From positions 1,190,501-1,254,500 of the forward strand of contig NZ_JOMG01000002.1 of assembly GCF_000711225.1 (NCBI RefSeq): a stretch of DNA of 64,000 nucleotides, given 5' to 3'. The DNA is from Pelobacter seleniigenes DSM 18267 (GTDB lineage: Bacteria > Desulfobacterota > Desulfuromonadia > Desulfuromonadales > Geopsychrobacteraceae). The notes below the pieces were generated by a model. That model was not told the DNA's origin, made no database searches, and was given only the letters and a program-made list of their open reading frames with translations. This document shows, in pieces, positions 51,047 to 59,109 of this stretch; the first letter of the stretch is position 1; every line of letters begins with the position of its first letter. The translations under genes and the position numbers were made by a program.

Positions 51047-51631
51047 CTAGCAGGTTTCCAGATCAAGAAGCTGATAATAATCACGCTGTTCGAAACAGCC
51101 GCGGCACAGGGTTTCCCCATCCTGCTCAATATCCCGGCCATCCATCACTCCTTCTCCGCAGCGGGCGCAGGGCACTCGGCGCAAGGGTTTGCCCGGCAGA
51201 TCTTCGGGCCGTAGCGCGACCGTGACCTCATGAATAGAAAACAGCTCCTGGTCAGCGACACTGCTAAAATCAGGCAGCGGCTCGGCGTCGGAACGCTTGG
51301 CCATATCGGTCGCGACCCGGACGGAGCGCCCGGACTCCAGGTTGATAAAGGTCGCAGCCATCTTGCCGTAATCACGAATCTTCATCGTCCGCTTACCCGG
51401 GCGGCAGCCGGTCAGAGCCATAATGGCATCCGTTGCACAACGATCGATCTCGACATAGACCATAAGCTTTTTGCGGTCCGCTCCGGTGGGATCGCTGATG
51501 CCGATCCGGCTCAGACCGCACATGGTCATCCGGGTACCGATTTCGATCCCGGCACAGATATCACCATGAAAGGCCCCGGCAATTTTGAGCAAGGCCTGAT
51601 AATCGTTACAGTGCTCCTTGTACTGTTCCAT
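51047..51631 (-). CDS. FmdE-family protein with C-terminal zinc ribbon
   Basis: A 194-residue protein. Residues ~10-150 are the FmdE domain (GDICAGIEIGTRM, RCATDAIMALTGCRPGKRTMKIRDYGKMAATFI), first noted with tungsten/molybdenum formylmethanofuran dehydrogenases but present in many bacteria without them. The C-terminus is a zinc ribbon (CARCGEGVMDG and LCRGCF). FmdE domains often sit with Mo/W enzyme or molybdate transport genes, which fits this operon. The ATG at 51631 is preferred because AAAGGA is eight bases ahead; the one at 51640 abuts it. Confidence 0.88.
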   Translation of the reverse strand: MEQYKEHCNDYQALLKIAGAFHGDICAGIEIGTRMTMCGLSRIGISDPTGADRKKLMVYVEIDRCATDAIMALTGCRPGKRTMKIRDYGKMAATFINLESGRSVRVATDMAKRSDAEPLPDFSSVADQELFSIHEVTVALRPEDLPGKPLRRVPCARCGEGVMDGRDIEQDGETLCRGCFEQRDYYQLLDLETC

Positions 51632-51667
51632 CGCGCACATCCTTTAACAGTCAGTTAGTTGTCATCT

Positions 51668-51720
51668 GGAAACTAATTCGTTGGCCTCCGGAGTTTCCGG
51701 ATGCCAACGAATTAATTTCC
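51668..51720. repeat. Long hairpin overlapping a stop codon inside the operon
   Basis: An 18-bp stem (17 of 18 paired; GGAAACTAATTCGTTGGC left arm) encloses an inner TCCGG stem. It spans the stop codon of the DUF364 gene and could stabilise or partly terminate the upstream transporter mRNA, setting different levels for the downstream enzymes. The outer part 51651-51673 matches the element at 30572. Confidence 0.6.
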
Positions 51721-52644
51721 ACGAACCGGCTGCAGACCCAGCTGAGCCAATCTGGACGGGTTGAAAACATTCAGTTTTTTCATACAGCTGCCAAGCAAGT
51801 GATAGCCGCCGCCCCCTTCGCCAAGGACGTCCAAGGCCCGCTGTGGAGCCGTCACCACCGCAGTACCCACGGCAGCAACATTGCGGGCGAACAAGGCATC
51901 CGGAATAAACCCGGCACTCGGCCCAACCACCACCACCGCAACGCTTGGCGGGGTCAGCGCAAGTAATTCGGCAATCGAACCATTCGCCACGGCAGCCCCG
52001 GTAAAGACCGCTGTTTCGCACTTGGCCAGTTGCTCCGGCAGCTGCGCCGAAGAATAAAAGGTTCCCCAACCGGCCTCGGCCTCCTGCTGCGTCGCTGCTT
52101 TCTTATCGATAATGGCAACCGCGCCGGGATTAAGTTGCTTGATATGCTTGAGCAGCGGAATAATGGCGCCGACCAGGCAGATCTTGCGCCCGGTGAACAG
52201 GGCCTCAAATGCCGACAAGTCGGCATCGGGACTCACCTGGTAGCAACCGCCGGTCAATAACGGAACCGACAGGGCATTCAATGTGGCCAGCCGGATAACC
52301 TCGGCAAACGGCGATATCATCTGATTCAGCAGGATATCGGCGACCGCAGCGCCCTGATAGCGCGTCATGGGTTCTTTGAGGATGTGCTGGCTGGCCCGGT
52401 CGATCAGCTCCGGCGGGGTATAAGCGATTCCTCCGCAGCCGTTGGACAGTTTGATGCCGGTAAAAAAAACCCCGACCGTTAACTTTGCGACAGTCCACCC
52501 GGCCAGTTGGGGTTGCAGCTGCTGCAACAGGGTCACAGTTTCAGCGATGATGCCCGGTGTCGCGCAATCCGCTAACGTCTCGCTGGTGGTCTTGGTCGCC
52601 GGCAAACCCCCTTTGCGGCATGGATGATATTGAGGCTCGCCCAT
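51712..52644 (-). CDS. DUF364 (putative heavy-metal chelation) protein
   Basis: A 310-residue protein. The N-terminal half carries a DUF4213-like start (VGVFFTGIKLSNGCGGIAYTP), the C-terminal half a Rossmann-like DUF364 domain (ICLVGAIIPLLKHIKQL, AVFTGAAVANGSIAELLAL, VVVVGPSAGFIPDALFARNV). Pfam describes the family as putative heavy-metal chelation; no enzyme activity is established. It occupies the place where a ModC ATPase would be expected after the ModA- and ModB-like genes, seven bases downstream of the permease. A second DUF364 protein is at 59110-59856. Confidence 0.82.
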   Translation of the reverse strand: MGEPQYHPCRKGGLPATKTTSETLADCATPGIIAETVTLLQQLQPQLAGWTVAKLTVGVFFTGIKLSNGCGGIAYTPPELIDRASQHILKEPMTRYQGAAVADILLNQMISPFAEVIRLATLNALSVPLLTGGCYQVSPDADLSAFEALFTGRKICLVGAIIPLLKHIKQLNPGAVAIIDKKAATQQEAEAGWGTFYSSAQLPEQLAKCETAVFTGAAVANGSIAELLALTPPSVAVVVVGPSAGFIPDALFARNVAAVGTAVVTAPQRALDVLGEGGGGYHLLGSCMKKLNVFNPSRLAQLGLQPVRGN

Positions 52645-52650
52645 AACCGC

Positions 52651-53355
52651 TTATCCCGGCGTATCGCTGGAAAGCTTTCTGATACTGGCAAATAGCAGCA
52701 GGGAAAAGCCAAACAGCAGTAGACAGAGGGCGGTCGCCCGCTCAAAATCGCCATCGTAGACAGCGTTAAACACTTCCAGGGAGAGGGTGTTGGTCTTGCC
52801 GATGATATTGCCCCCCAGCATCAGGGTGATGCCAACTTCCCCCAGGGAGCGCCCCAGGCCAAGGGCCAGCCCTGAAAAGATGCTTTTTTTGATACCGGGG
52901 AGGGTGACATGGCAGAAGGTCAGCAAACGGCCGCGCCCCAGAGTATAAGAGGCCTCAACCAGATCATTGCCAAAGGTTTTGATGGCAGCCTGAACCGGTT
53001 TGACCACCAGGGGTAACCCGGCGATGAAAGCCGCAATGACGATGCCCGGGAAGGAGAAGACGATTTCTATCCCCAGCTGATCATTCAAAAAACCGCCCAG
53101 GGGGCTCATCCGCCCCAGCACCACCAGCAGCAGATAACCGGTGGCAATGGGCGGGAAGATCAGCGGAAAGGTGACCAGGCTCTCGGTGATCGCGCGGCCG
53201 GGCGTTTGTGCCCCGGCCAAATAGCAGGCCAGGGGAATACCGGCCAGCAGCTGCAGGGCCAGGGCATAGAGGCAAATTTTTGCGGTCAGTCCCAGCGAGA
53301 ACAAAACCGGCTCGGAACTGTAAACCTGCCACCAATTGGTGACGAACTCGCTCAT
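52651..53355 (-). CDS. ModB/TupB-like ABC permease
   Basis: A 234-residue inner-membrane permease with five to six membrane segments (ICLYALALQLLAGIPLACYLA, FPLIFPPIATGYLLLVVLG). The coupling loop is EASYTLGRGRLLTFCHVTLPGIKK and SLGEVGITLMLGGNI matches ModB-type permeases. It overlaps the binding-protein gene by four bases. No ATPase follows in the operon, so it would have to borrow one, for example ModC at 21739. Confidence 0.92.
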   Translation of the reverse strand: MSEFVTNWWQVYSSEPVLFSLGLTAKICLYALALQLLAGIPLACYLAGAQTPGRAITESLVTFPLIFPPIATGYLLLVVLGRMSPLGGFLNDQLGIEIVFSFPGIVIAAFIAGLPLVVKPVQAAIKTFGNDLVEASYTLGRGRLLTFCHVTLPGIKKSIFSGLALGLGRSLGEVGITLMLGGNIIGKTNTLSLEVFNAVYDGDFERATALCLLLFGFSLLLFASIRKLSSDTPG

Positions 53356-54068
53356 AGCCCTGCGGCCAACTTGTTCGCCTGCATGGCCTCGCTCTGCAGC
53401 AGGTGGGTGAATACCCCGACTTCTGTTTTTTCCTCGCAGCCGGTGATGATCCCGGCCACGATCTCGATCGGCTCGAACCCGCTGGTCAATTCCAGCATTG
53501 AGCCGAACTTGTCCCGGTTAGCCAGGGCGAAACTCATATTGACGAAGGCCGCATCGACCTCACCGCTGATCGCATAGGCCCCGCTGCGTGGCACCGTACC
53601 GACGGTCATCACTTTGGAGAGAACCTGCTGATACTGAGGCTGGCTGAGGATCTGCCGGGCCGCCCGCCCATAAATGGCTTTACTGCCATCCGGGGTCGCG
53701 ATCCTGGCGAACTCGGCCTTTTTCAGATCATCCAGGCCGGTCAGCGTCAACCCCTTTCGGGTGACCAGCACCGGGCGCCCCTGGCCAATGGCGAGGAAAG
53801 AACCGATGGGCAGACCGTGACTGGCAAGATACGCTTTGTCGCCGACCACGACACAGATCCCGCCCCCCTGTTTGATCTGGGCGGTCACCTGCCCCATGTT
53901 GCCATAGATGCGCTCAATCTTTTGTCCGGATTGGTCCTGGTAGAGGGTTGCCCAACCCTCGACGAATTTTTTATAGCCGGCCCCGGCTGCGGTCCTCAGA
54001 ACCTCGGCCTGAAGAGTTGAGCAAAACAACAACAAGAAGCAGATTAATGCCGGGATGATTCTTTTCAT
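53352..54068 (-). CDS. ModA-like periplasmic binding protein
   Basis: A 238-residue periplasmic receptor with Sec signal (IIPALICFLLLFCSTLQA). The mature N-terminus LRTAAGAGYKKFVEGWATLY and IYGNMGQVTAQIKQGGGICVVVGDKAYL resemble ModA, though the Ser ligands of ModA (AAAS, SSG) are replaced by AAGAG and GNMGQ, so the bound species may differ from bare molybdate. Further motifs are FARIATPDGSKAIYGRAARQIL and GEVDAAFVNMSFAL. It is first in the operon and preceded by a ModE-like site at 54084. Confidence 0.85.
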   Translation of the reverse strand: MKRIIPALICFLLLFCSTLQAEVLRTAAGAGYKKFVEGWATLYQDQSGQKIERIYGNMGQVTAQIKQGGGICVVVGDKAYLASHGLPIGSFLAIGQGRPVLVTRKGLTLTGLDDLKKAEFARIATPDGSKAIYGRAARQILSQPQYQQVLSKVMTVGTVPRSGAYAISGEVDAAFVNMSFALANRDKFGSMLELTSGFEPIEIVAGIITGCEEKTEVGVFTHLLQSEAMQANKLAAGL

Positions 54069-54083
54069 CAGCGTCCTCCCCTA

Positions 54084-54124
54084 TCTCGATATTATTTTAT
54101 TGAATAACGTTTGGTATAACGAAT
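54084..54124 (-). promoter_or_regulatory. ModE-like operator upstream of the ModAB-like operon
   Basis: TCTCGATATT and AATAACGTTT lie nine bases apart as imperfect inverted repeats (CGnTATT paired with AATAACG), the same spacing as the perfect site at 41443. A further half-site TATAACGAAT follows at 54115. It starts 16 bases ahead of the first gene. Confidence 0.5.
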
Positions 54125-54225
54125 TTTGCTTGTTGTCAAGCACAAAGAAGCATCTCCAGCCGGTGGCAACAGGACACCGCGACCGGCTCTTTGCAAACCA
54201 GGAAAAGGACCAAGTTGAATAAAAA

Positions 54226-54247
54226 AACCACCTGGGAGCAGGTGGTT
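54226..54247 (-). terminator. Rho-independent terminator of modD
   Basis: On the minus strand AACCACCTG pairs with CAGGTGGTT around a 4-base loop and runs into TTTTTATTC. It lies about 30 bases after the modD stop. Confidence 0.88.
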
Positions 54248-54277
54248 ATGGTTGGCTGGTCAATCGATGAAGCAAGC

Positions 54278-55207
54278 TTAAGACAGGCAAATCAAGCCCA
54301 GTAACAACGCGCTGCTGGGCTTGATAAGGGTCGCAAAATCGTGCCTTGGTGAGCACATCGATAAGGGCTGATCCTCCGGCTCAATAAGGGCGGAGATATC
54401 GGCCGGCTTGCCAAAATACATCCACGAGGTCACCAGCATATCCACGCCGGTGGCGGCATAGGCCGCCGCATTATCGGCATTGATCCCGCCGGCCGCACCG
54501 ATCACCAGCGCCGGGAAGCGATCCCGCAGGGCGCTGACCACCTGCTGCGCGGTTGCCGGTGAACATTTGTCCAACTGGATGATATCCGCGCCATGGGCCG
54601 CCATCAGTTCGGCCTGTTCCAGGCATTCAACCTCGACCCCGATCTTCTTTTCGCGGGCCGCCCGCTTAATGGCCGGTAGCCGACCGAGAAACTGCTCCAG
54701 GCCGATCAGGTTGTAATGATGGGGGAAAATCAGCACCGTCTCCCCCAACCCCAGGCGATGCGGAACCCCGCCCCCGGCCAGCAGCGCCTGTTGCGACAAT
54801 CTGCGCCCGCCGGGAAAAGCTTTCCGGGTCCCGCAGACCAACACATCCCCGTGCTGGCGGGCCTGGCCAACCAACTGCGCGGTCCGGGTGGCGATCCCCG
54901 AGGCATATTCAAGAATATTCAGGGCCACCCGCCAGCCGGAATGGATCATGCCGCCGTTCCCCCGCGCCCGCAGGATCGGGTCACCTGGCTGCAGCAGGCT
55001 CCCTTCGCTGCTCAGGCTCTCGATCTCGGCACCGAGTTTGGCAAAGACCGCCGCCGCTTCGGCAACACCGCTCAGTACGGTCTGGTTGCGCGCGGTAAAA
55101 CTGATCCGCGCGGCAGCCCGATCCACCTCCAGCAGATGGGAGGTCAGATCAAGCCCGGGCACGTCCTCTTCAATCCAGCGTTCAATGGTCGAATCCGGGA
55201 TAAACAT
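54278..55207 (-). CDS. modD: ModD, molybdenum-associated pyrophosphorylase-like protein
   Basis: A 309-residue protein of the nicotinate-nucleotide pyrophosphorylase (QAPRTase) fold. It matches ModD: IERWIEEDVPGLDLTSHLL, GGGVPHRLGLGETVLIFPHHYN, IGVEVECLEQAELMAAHGADIIQLDK and IGAAGGINADNAAAYAATGVDMLVTS. ModD is linked to molybdate operons, but its reaction is not established. ATG 55207 is favoured by AGGAG six bases ahead. It is probably cotranscribed with the aminotransferase upstream and ends at a clear terminator. Confidence 0.9.
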   Translation of the reverse strand: MFIPDSTIERWIEEDVPGLDLTSHLLEVDRAAARISFTARNQTVLSGVAEAAAVFAKLGAEIESLSSEGSLLQPGDPILRARGNGGMIHSGWRVALNILEYASGIATRTAQLVGQARQHGDVLVCGTRKAFPGGRRLSQQALLAGGGVPHRLGLGETVLIFPHHYNLIGLEQFLGRLPAIKRAAREKKIGVEVECLEQAELMAAHGADIIQLDKCSPATAQQVVSALRDRFPALVIGAAGGINADNAAAYAATGVDMLVTSWMYFGKPADISALIEPEDQPLSMCSPRHDFATLIKPSSALLLGLICLS

Positions 55208-55239
55208 CAACTACTCCTGTCAGGATAGCGGCACTATCA

Positions 55240-55312
55240 GGTCAGTGAAAAAGCCCATCCTCGGCCTTTTTCAAGCCCGGCCATGGGCTCACCAAGCTGT
55301 TTTTCAGCGGCC
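55240..55312 (-). repeat. Dispersed intergenic repeat, short copy C
   Basis: Read on the minus strand it joins the left end of copies A and B (CTGAAAAACAGC, GAGCCCATGG) directly to their right end (GGGCTTGAAAAAG, GATGGGCTTTTTCA), lacking the ~75-base middle. Its first bases supply the aminotransferase stop codon, so it inserted at, or grew into, the 3' end of that gene. Confidence 0.65.
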
Positions 55313-56539
55313 GGCTATTTTCAATTTTTCTCGAGTCGCAGCACCAGCCTGGGCCGCCAGCTGTTCTGCCAGGACCTCGCCAAGAATCTTGATCGCCTTG
55401 GTCAGTACGGTTTCATCAAACATGGTGAAATTCAACCGCATGGTCGCCAGCCCTTCCCCGACATGGGAATAGAAATAGCGCCCGGGCACAAACGCGACAT
55501 TGCGCCGGATCGCTTCCTGGTAAGCCTGGTCCAGATCAAATCCCTCCGGCCCCTCGGCCCAGAGGAACATCCCACCTTGCGGTCGAGTCCAACGGAATTG
55601 TTTGGGGAAATAACGATCCAGAGCCGCCAGCATCGCCTGCTGGCGCGGCCGGTACAGGTCGATGATCTTGGGCAGGTGCTCCTTGAGGTAACCGCCGTTC
55701 AGGTACTCGGCGGCCAGCGCCTGGTTGAAGGTACTGGTGTGGAGATCAACGCCCTGCTTGCTCAAGACCAGCCAACGCTGAATCGGGGCCGGAGCGGCCA
55801 GGTAGCCGATCCGCAAACCCGGCGCGAAGATTTTCGACAAAGTCCCTGCATAAATAACGTTATCAGGGGCCAGGCTTTTGATTGTAGGAATCTGCGTACC
55901 CTGATAACGGAGATCACTATAGGGATCGTCTTCAAACAGCAGCGCGCCATGGCGCTGCAGAATCTCGGCAATCTGGACCCGCCGCGCCAGGGGCAGGGTC
56001 CGGCCGGTGGGGTTCTGAAAGGTCGGCACCAGATAGATGAATTTCACCTTGTGGCAACGCAGGACCTCCTCCAAAGACTCGGGCATCACCCCGTCATCAT
56101 CGGTTTCCAGGCGGACATATTCGGGCTGATAAGGATTGAAGGCCTGCAGCGCGCCCAGGTAGGTCGGCGCTTCGACCGCAACCTTGCTCCCCTTGCCGAT
56201 CAATATTTTGCCGATGGCATCCAGACCACCCTGGGAACCGCTGGAAATAATAATCTCCTCCCGGGTCAGGAAAATTCCCTTCTGCTTCAAATACTCGGCC
56301 AGAGCCGAGCGAAGTGGCAGAAAGCCTTCGGTCAGGTCGTACTGAAATGCCAATGCACCGTATTTCTTCAGGACCACCGCGGTCAGTTCCTCGATGAGAT
56401 CCATGGGAAAGCTTTGCGGAGCCGGAATCCCTCCGGCCAGGGAGATCATCCCGGGTTGGGACACAACTTTAAGAATTTCGCGGATGGCACTTGCCGACAT
56501 TCCAGTGGTGCGGTCGGCAAGCAAAGACTCATAGTCCAT
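55304..56539 (-). CDS. PLP-dependent class I/II aminotransferase (2-aminoadipate type)
   Basis: A 411-residue aminotransferase of the LysN/MocR-like group. ISLAGGIPAPQSFP at the start, QYDLTEGFLPLRSALAEYL, VPTFQNPTGRTL, FEDDPYSDLRY and the PLP lysine in GTLSKIFAPGLRIGY are diagnostic. It lacks the GntR DNA-binding domain of MocR, so it is an enzyme for 2-aminoadipate, aromatic or branched amino acids. CAGGAG lies ahead of the ATG. It precedes modD by ~100 bases containing repeat copy C; the link to molybdenum is positional only. Confidence 0.9.
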   Translation of the reverse strand: MDYESLLADRTTGMSASAIREILKVVSQPGMISLAGGIPAPQSFPMDLIEELTAVVLKKYGALAFQYDLTEGFLPLRSALAEYLKQKGIFLTREEIIISSGSQGGLDAIGKILIGKGSKVAVEAPTYLGALQAFNPYQPEYVRLETDDDGVMPESLEEVLRCHKVKFIYLVPTFQNPTGRTLPLARRVQIAEILQRHGALLFEDDPYSDLRYQGTQIPTIKSLAPDNVIYAGTLSKIFAPGLRIGYLAAPAPIQRWLVLSKQGVDLHTSTFNQALAAEYLNGGYLKEHLPKIIDLYRPRQQAMLAALDRYFPKQFRWTRPQGGMFLWAEGPEGFDLDQAYQEAIRRNVAFVPGRYFYSHVGEGLATMRLNFTMFDETVLTKAIKILGEVLAEQLAAQAGAATREKLKIAGR

Positions 56540-57131
56540 GATTGATTATTCTCCTGCGACAGCCTCATCAGCTGATTTCAATTTGGAAACCTGTATTTAT
56601 TTGGATATCACGCGGAAAGAATTTGGAAAAGTGGTTTTTTGCCATTGCACAGAATTTATTCTGGGAGCTACTAAAAGTTCGTCAACGGACACTGACACCC
56701 TCAGATCTTGCGGCGTTCGATACCACGGACTATGACATGTTGTAATAATCCAGGCAGATCTATGCGTGCATGGCGTGGCATAAATTCAACCTTACTCAGA
56801 ATATCAAAATATCAACAACGTCCCCTTTTTCACACGCAAAGCGTCATCCTTTAACAGCTCGTAAATCTCCTGCTGTTCGTTCCCACGTGCCGTGACGTGA
56901 TAAAAAGCATTGGATATTGGATGCGTAACGGTCTAGCCATAATCGATGTCCCCTCTCTGCTGGATCAGTCAAAACAGCTCCATTTAATGAACGCCCCCTT
57001 GCTCCTACTGTCATGCCCGGTTGTTTCACAGAAGCCCGTTTACTGTTGCATCCTTTCGAACAGCTGATAATATCGAATTTCAATTTTGCCCGGCACTTGC
57101 TATCCGATTACTTTTCCCTAGATGCTGTTTC
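56540..57131. other. Intergenic, with possible gene remnant
   Basis: About 590 bases with no intact gene. One plus-strand frame, roughly 56620-56745, reads as the end of a protein (WELLKVRQRTLTPSDLAAFD, stop at 56745) but has no credible start, so it may be the 3' remnant of a lost gene. Base composition is more AT-rich than its surroundings. Confidence 0.35.
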
Positions 57132-58703
57132 ATGATTCAACTACTTGATATCAGGACCCTGTTCGCGGTCTGGTCTGTTCTCTGCTCTGTCCTTACATTT
57201 AATCTGTCAATGTTTTGGTTTTACAACCGTGAAGAAAAAGGTGCTGGCTGGTGGGCTCTGGCCATGTTGACAACAACATGTGGCTCTTTTCTGCTCGCAT
57301 TTCAAGGTTTTTTGCCGTCTTTCATTTCAATTGTCCTTGCCAACACTCTGTTCATTTTGGGCTGGTCTTTGTTCTGCACAGGATTACGAAAATTCTTTCT
57401 CCTAAAAAAAGGGCTCGCCTGGGAGATAGCCCCTGTTCTGGTTTTGATCGGTTCGTTTCTGTATTACACCTATGCGCATCCTGATCTAGCCATCAGAATA
57501 TGGATCTTTTCGATCCTGCTGTGTATTGCATCTTTTCGCTGTTTTTACCTGCTGCTAGATAGGTCCGAAACCGGTCTGAAAATGAGGAGTATTTCAGTCG
57601 GATACGCCAGCTTGTTTCTCGCTATTTTCTTCCTTATCAGAACTGTTTTGACCTTCTTTGACATCGGAACTCCCCAAGCCCAGTCATTTCTGTCCCCAAA
57701 CGTCGTCACAGTCATCATGATGTTCATCCTTATCGGTGGATATGTTTCATTGACCATCGGATTAATCTCTCTTCCCGGGCAGCAAAGCAGGAATAAACTT
57801 CATGTAACGACCCTTAATCTGGAGAAGGCCAACCTGAAACTGCAGCAGAGCAAAGAATCCTTCCGCAATCTGACTGATAACGCAGTTGAAGGAATCGCGG
57901 TCGTACAGAACAAGCGGCTCGTATACTTAAATCCGCGCATGTGTGAAATGACCGGCTACGATAAGGACTCACTCCTGAATCTGGAATCCTTTTTGCCTCT
58001 CATCGCTGCCGAAGCAAGAGAGACTATGATGACCAATTATCTGAAGCGACTCGGCGGTGAAGCCGCACCAAATCGATACGAAAGTCTCTTTCTTAAACGT
58101 GATGGCACCATCTATCCGATTGAGCTCACAGGTGTGCTGATCAGCTGGAATGGAAGCCCGGCAACCCTGAACATCGTTTCTGATATCAGCGAACGCAAGG
58201 CTGCAGAAGAGAAGGTGCGGTTTATGGCTCTTCACGATAATCTGACGGGTTTGCCCAACCGCTATCTGTTACAGGAACGCCTTGAAAGGGCTCTCTCTAT
58301 GGCCCGTCGAACCAAACAGCCCCTGGCCCTGCTCTTTATGGATCTGAACGGTTTCAAGCAGGTTAATGACACCCACGGTCATGATGTGGGAGACATGCTG
58401 CTTAAGGGCGTTGCAGACCGGTTGCAGACACTGATGCGGGATTCAGATACTCTGGCGCGTATGGGCGGTGACGAGTTTGTTCTTCTGCTTCCCCAGATAA
58501 ACGGCCGGTCAGGCGTTGATATCCTGATGTCACGAATCGACGAGTCACTGCGACCCCCCTTTCAGTTCGGTTCTCTGAAAGTGCAGAGCAGCGCCAGTGT
58601 TGGTTGTGCGCTATACCCCGAGCACGGGAACACCGAAGAGGAACTTTTGAGTGCAGCTGACAAGAAAATGTACAACGTCAAACATCTAAAAAGAAAATTT
58701 TAA
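57132..58703 (+). CDS. Membrane PAS-GGDEF diguanylate cyclase
   Basis: A 523-residue signalling protein. About seven membrane segments fill residues 10-215 (FAVWSVLCSVLTFNLSMFWF, ISIVLANTLFILGWSLF and others). A short coiled coil leads into a PAS domain (NLTDNAVEGIAVVQNKRLVY onward, ~250-365) and a GGDEF domain from ~375 with DNLTGLPNRYLLQERLE, DLNGFKQVNDTHGHDVGD and active-site MGGDEFVLLLP. An I-site-like RxxD is not obvious. It would make cyclic di-GMP in response to an unknown signal. It stands alone. Confidence 0.92.
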   Translation: MIQLLDIRTLFAVWSVLCSVLTFNLSMFWFYNREEKGAGWWALAMLTTTCGSFLLAFQGFLPSFISIVLANTLFILGWSLFCTGLRKFFLLKKGLAWEIAPVLVLIGSFLYYTYAHPDLAIRIWIFSILLCIASFRCFYLLLDRSETGLKMRSISVGYASLFLAIFFLIRTVLTFFDIGTPQAQSFLSPNVVTVIMMFILIGGYVSLTIGLISLPGQQSRNKLHVTTLNLEKANLKLQQSKESFRNLTDNAVEGIAVVQNKRLVYLNPRMCEMTGYDKDSLLNLESFLPLIAAEARETMMTNYLKRLGGEAAPNRYESLFLKRDGTIYPIELTGVLISWNGSPATLNIVSDISERKAAEEKVRFMALHDNLTGLPNRYLLQERLERALSMARRTKQPLALLFMDLNGFKQVNDTHGHDVGDMLLKGVADRLQTLMRDSDTLARMGGDEFVLLLPQINGRSGVDILMSRIDESLRPPFQFGSLKVQSSASVGCALYPEHGNTEEELLSAADKKMYNVKHLKRKF

Positions 58704-59109
58704 CCACCCTCCTTTTAAAGCTTTTACCAAAGTGTTGAGAGCTATAGGACGTATGCAAGGTAATCACTAAGCCTTAACATCGCTGTCGTTATTAAACCTG
58801 TTCACGAGAAACCATAGGGGCCGCACCTGATTCTGCCCCTGCAATTTTGGACGATGGCTGCAAACGATTCCCTTATTTCAGAAAACTTCAGGACTCTCTG
58901 TCAATTTCAAACCCTAACTCAATGACAAGACCGGCCTGCCTTGTATGGAGTAAAAATATCCGCCAAAATAAGCTCCTGCCATAATACACATCTTAATCGT
59001 TATCTTCTCCCTTCCCCCCTTGGCATTCTTACCACCAGGGGCTATTATTTTCTCTCGCCCTTGTTCATCCACCACAACCACTTGCTGAACACTCTGAGAG
59101 GGACTTGTC
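58704..59109. other. Intergenic, no gene seen
   Basis: About 400 bases. A minus-strand open frame ending near 58914 has no ribosome-binding site and no recognisable features. A lone ModE-like half-site AATCGTTAT occurs near 58994 without a partner arm. Confidence 0.35.
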
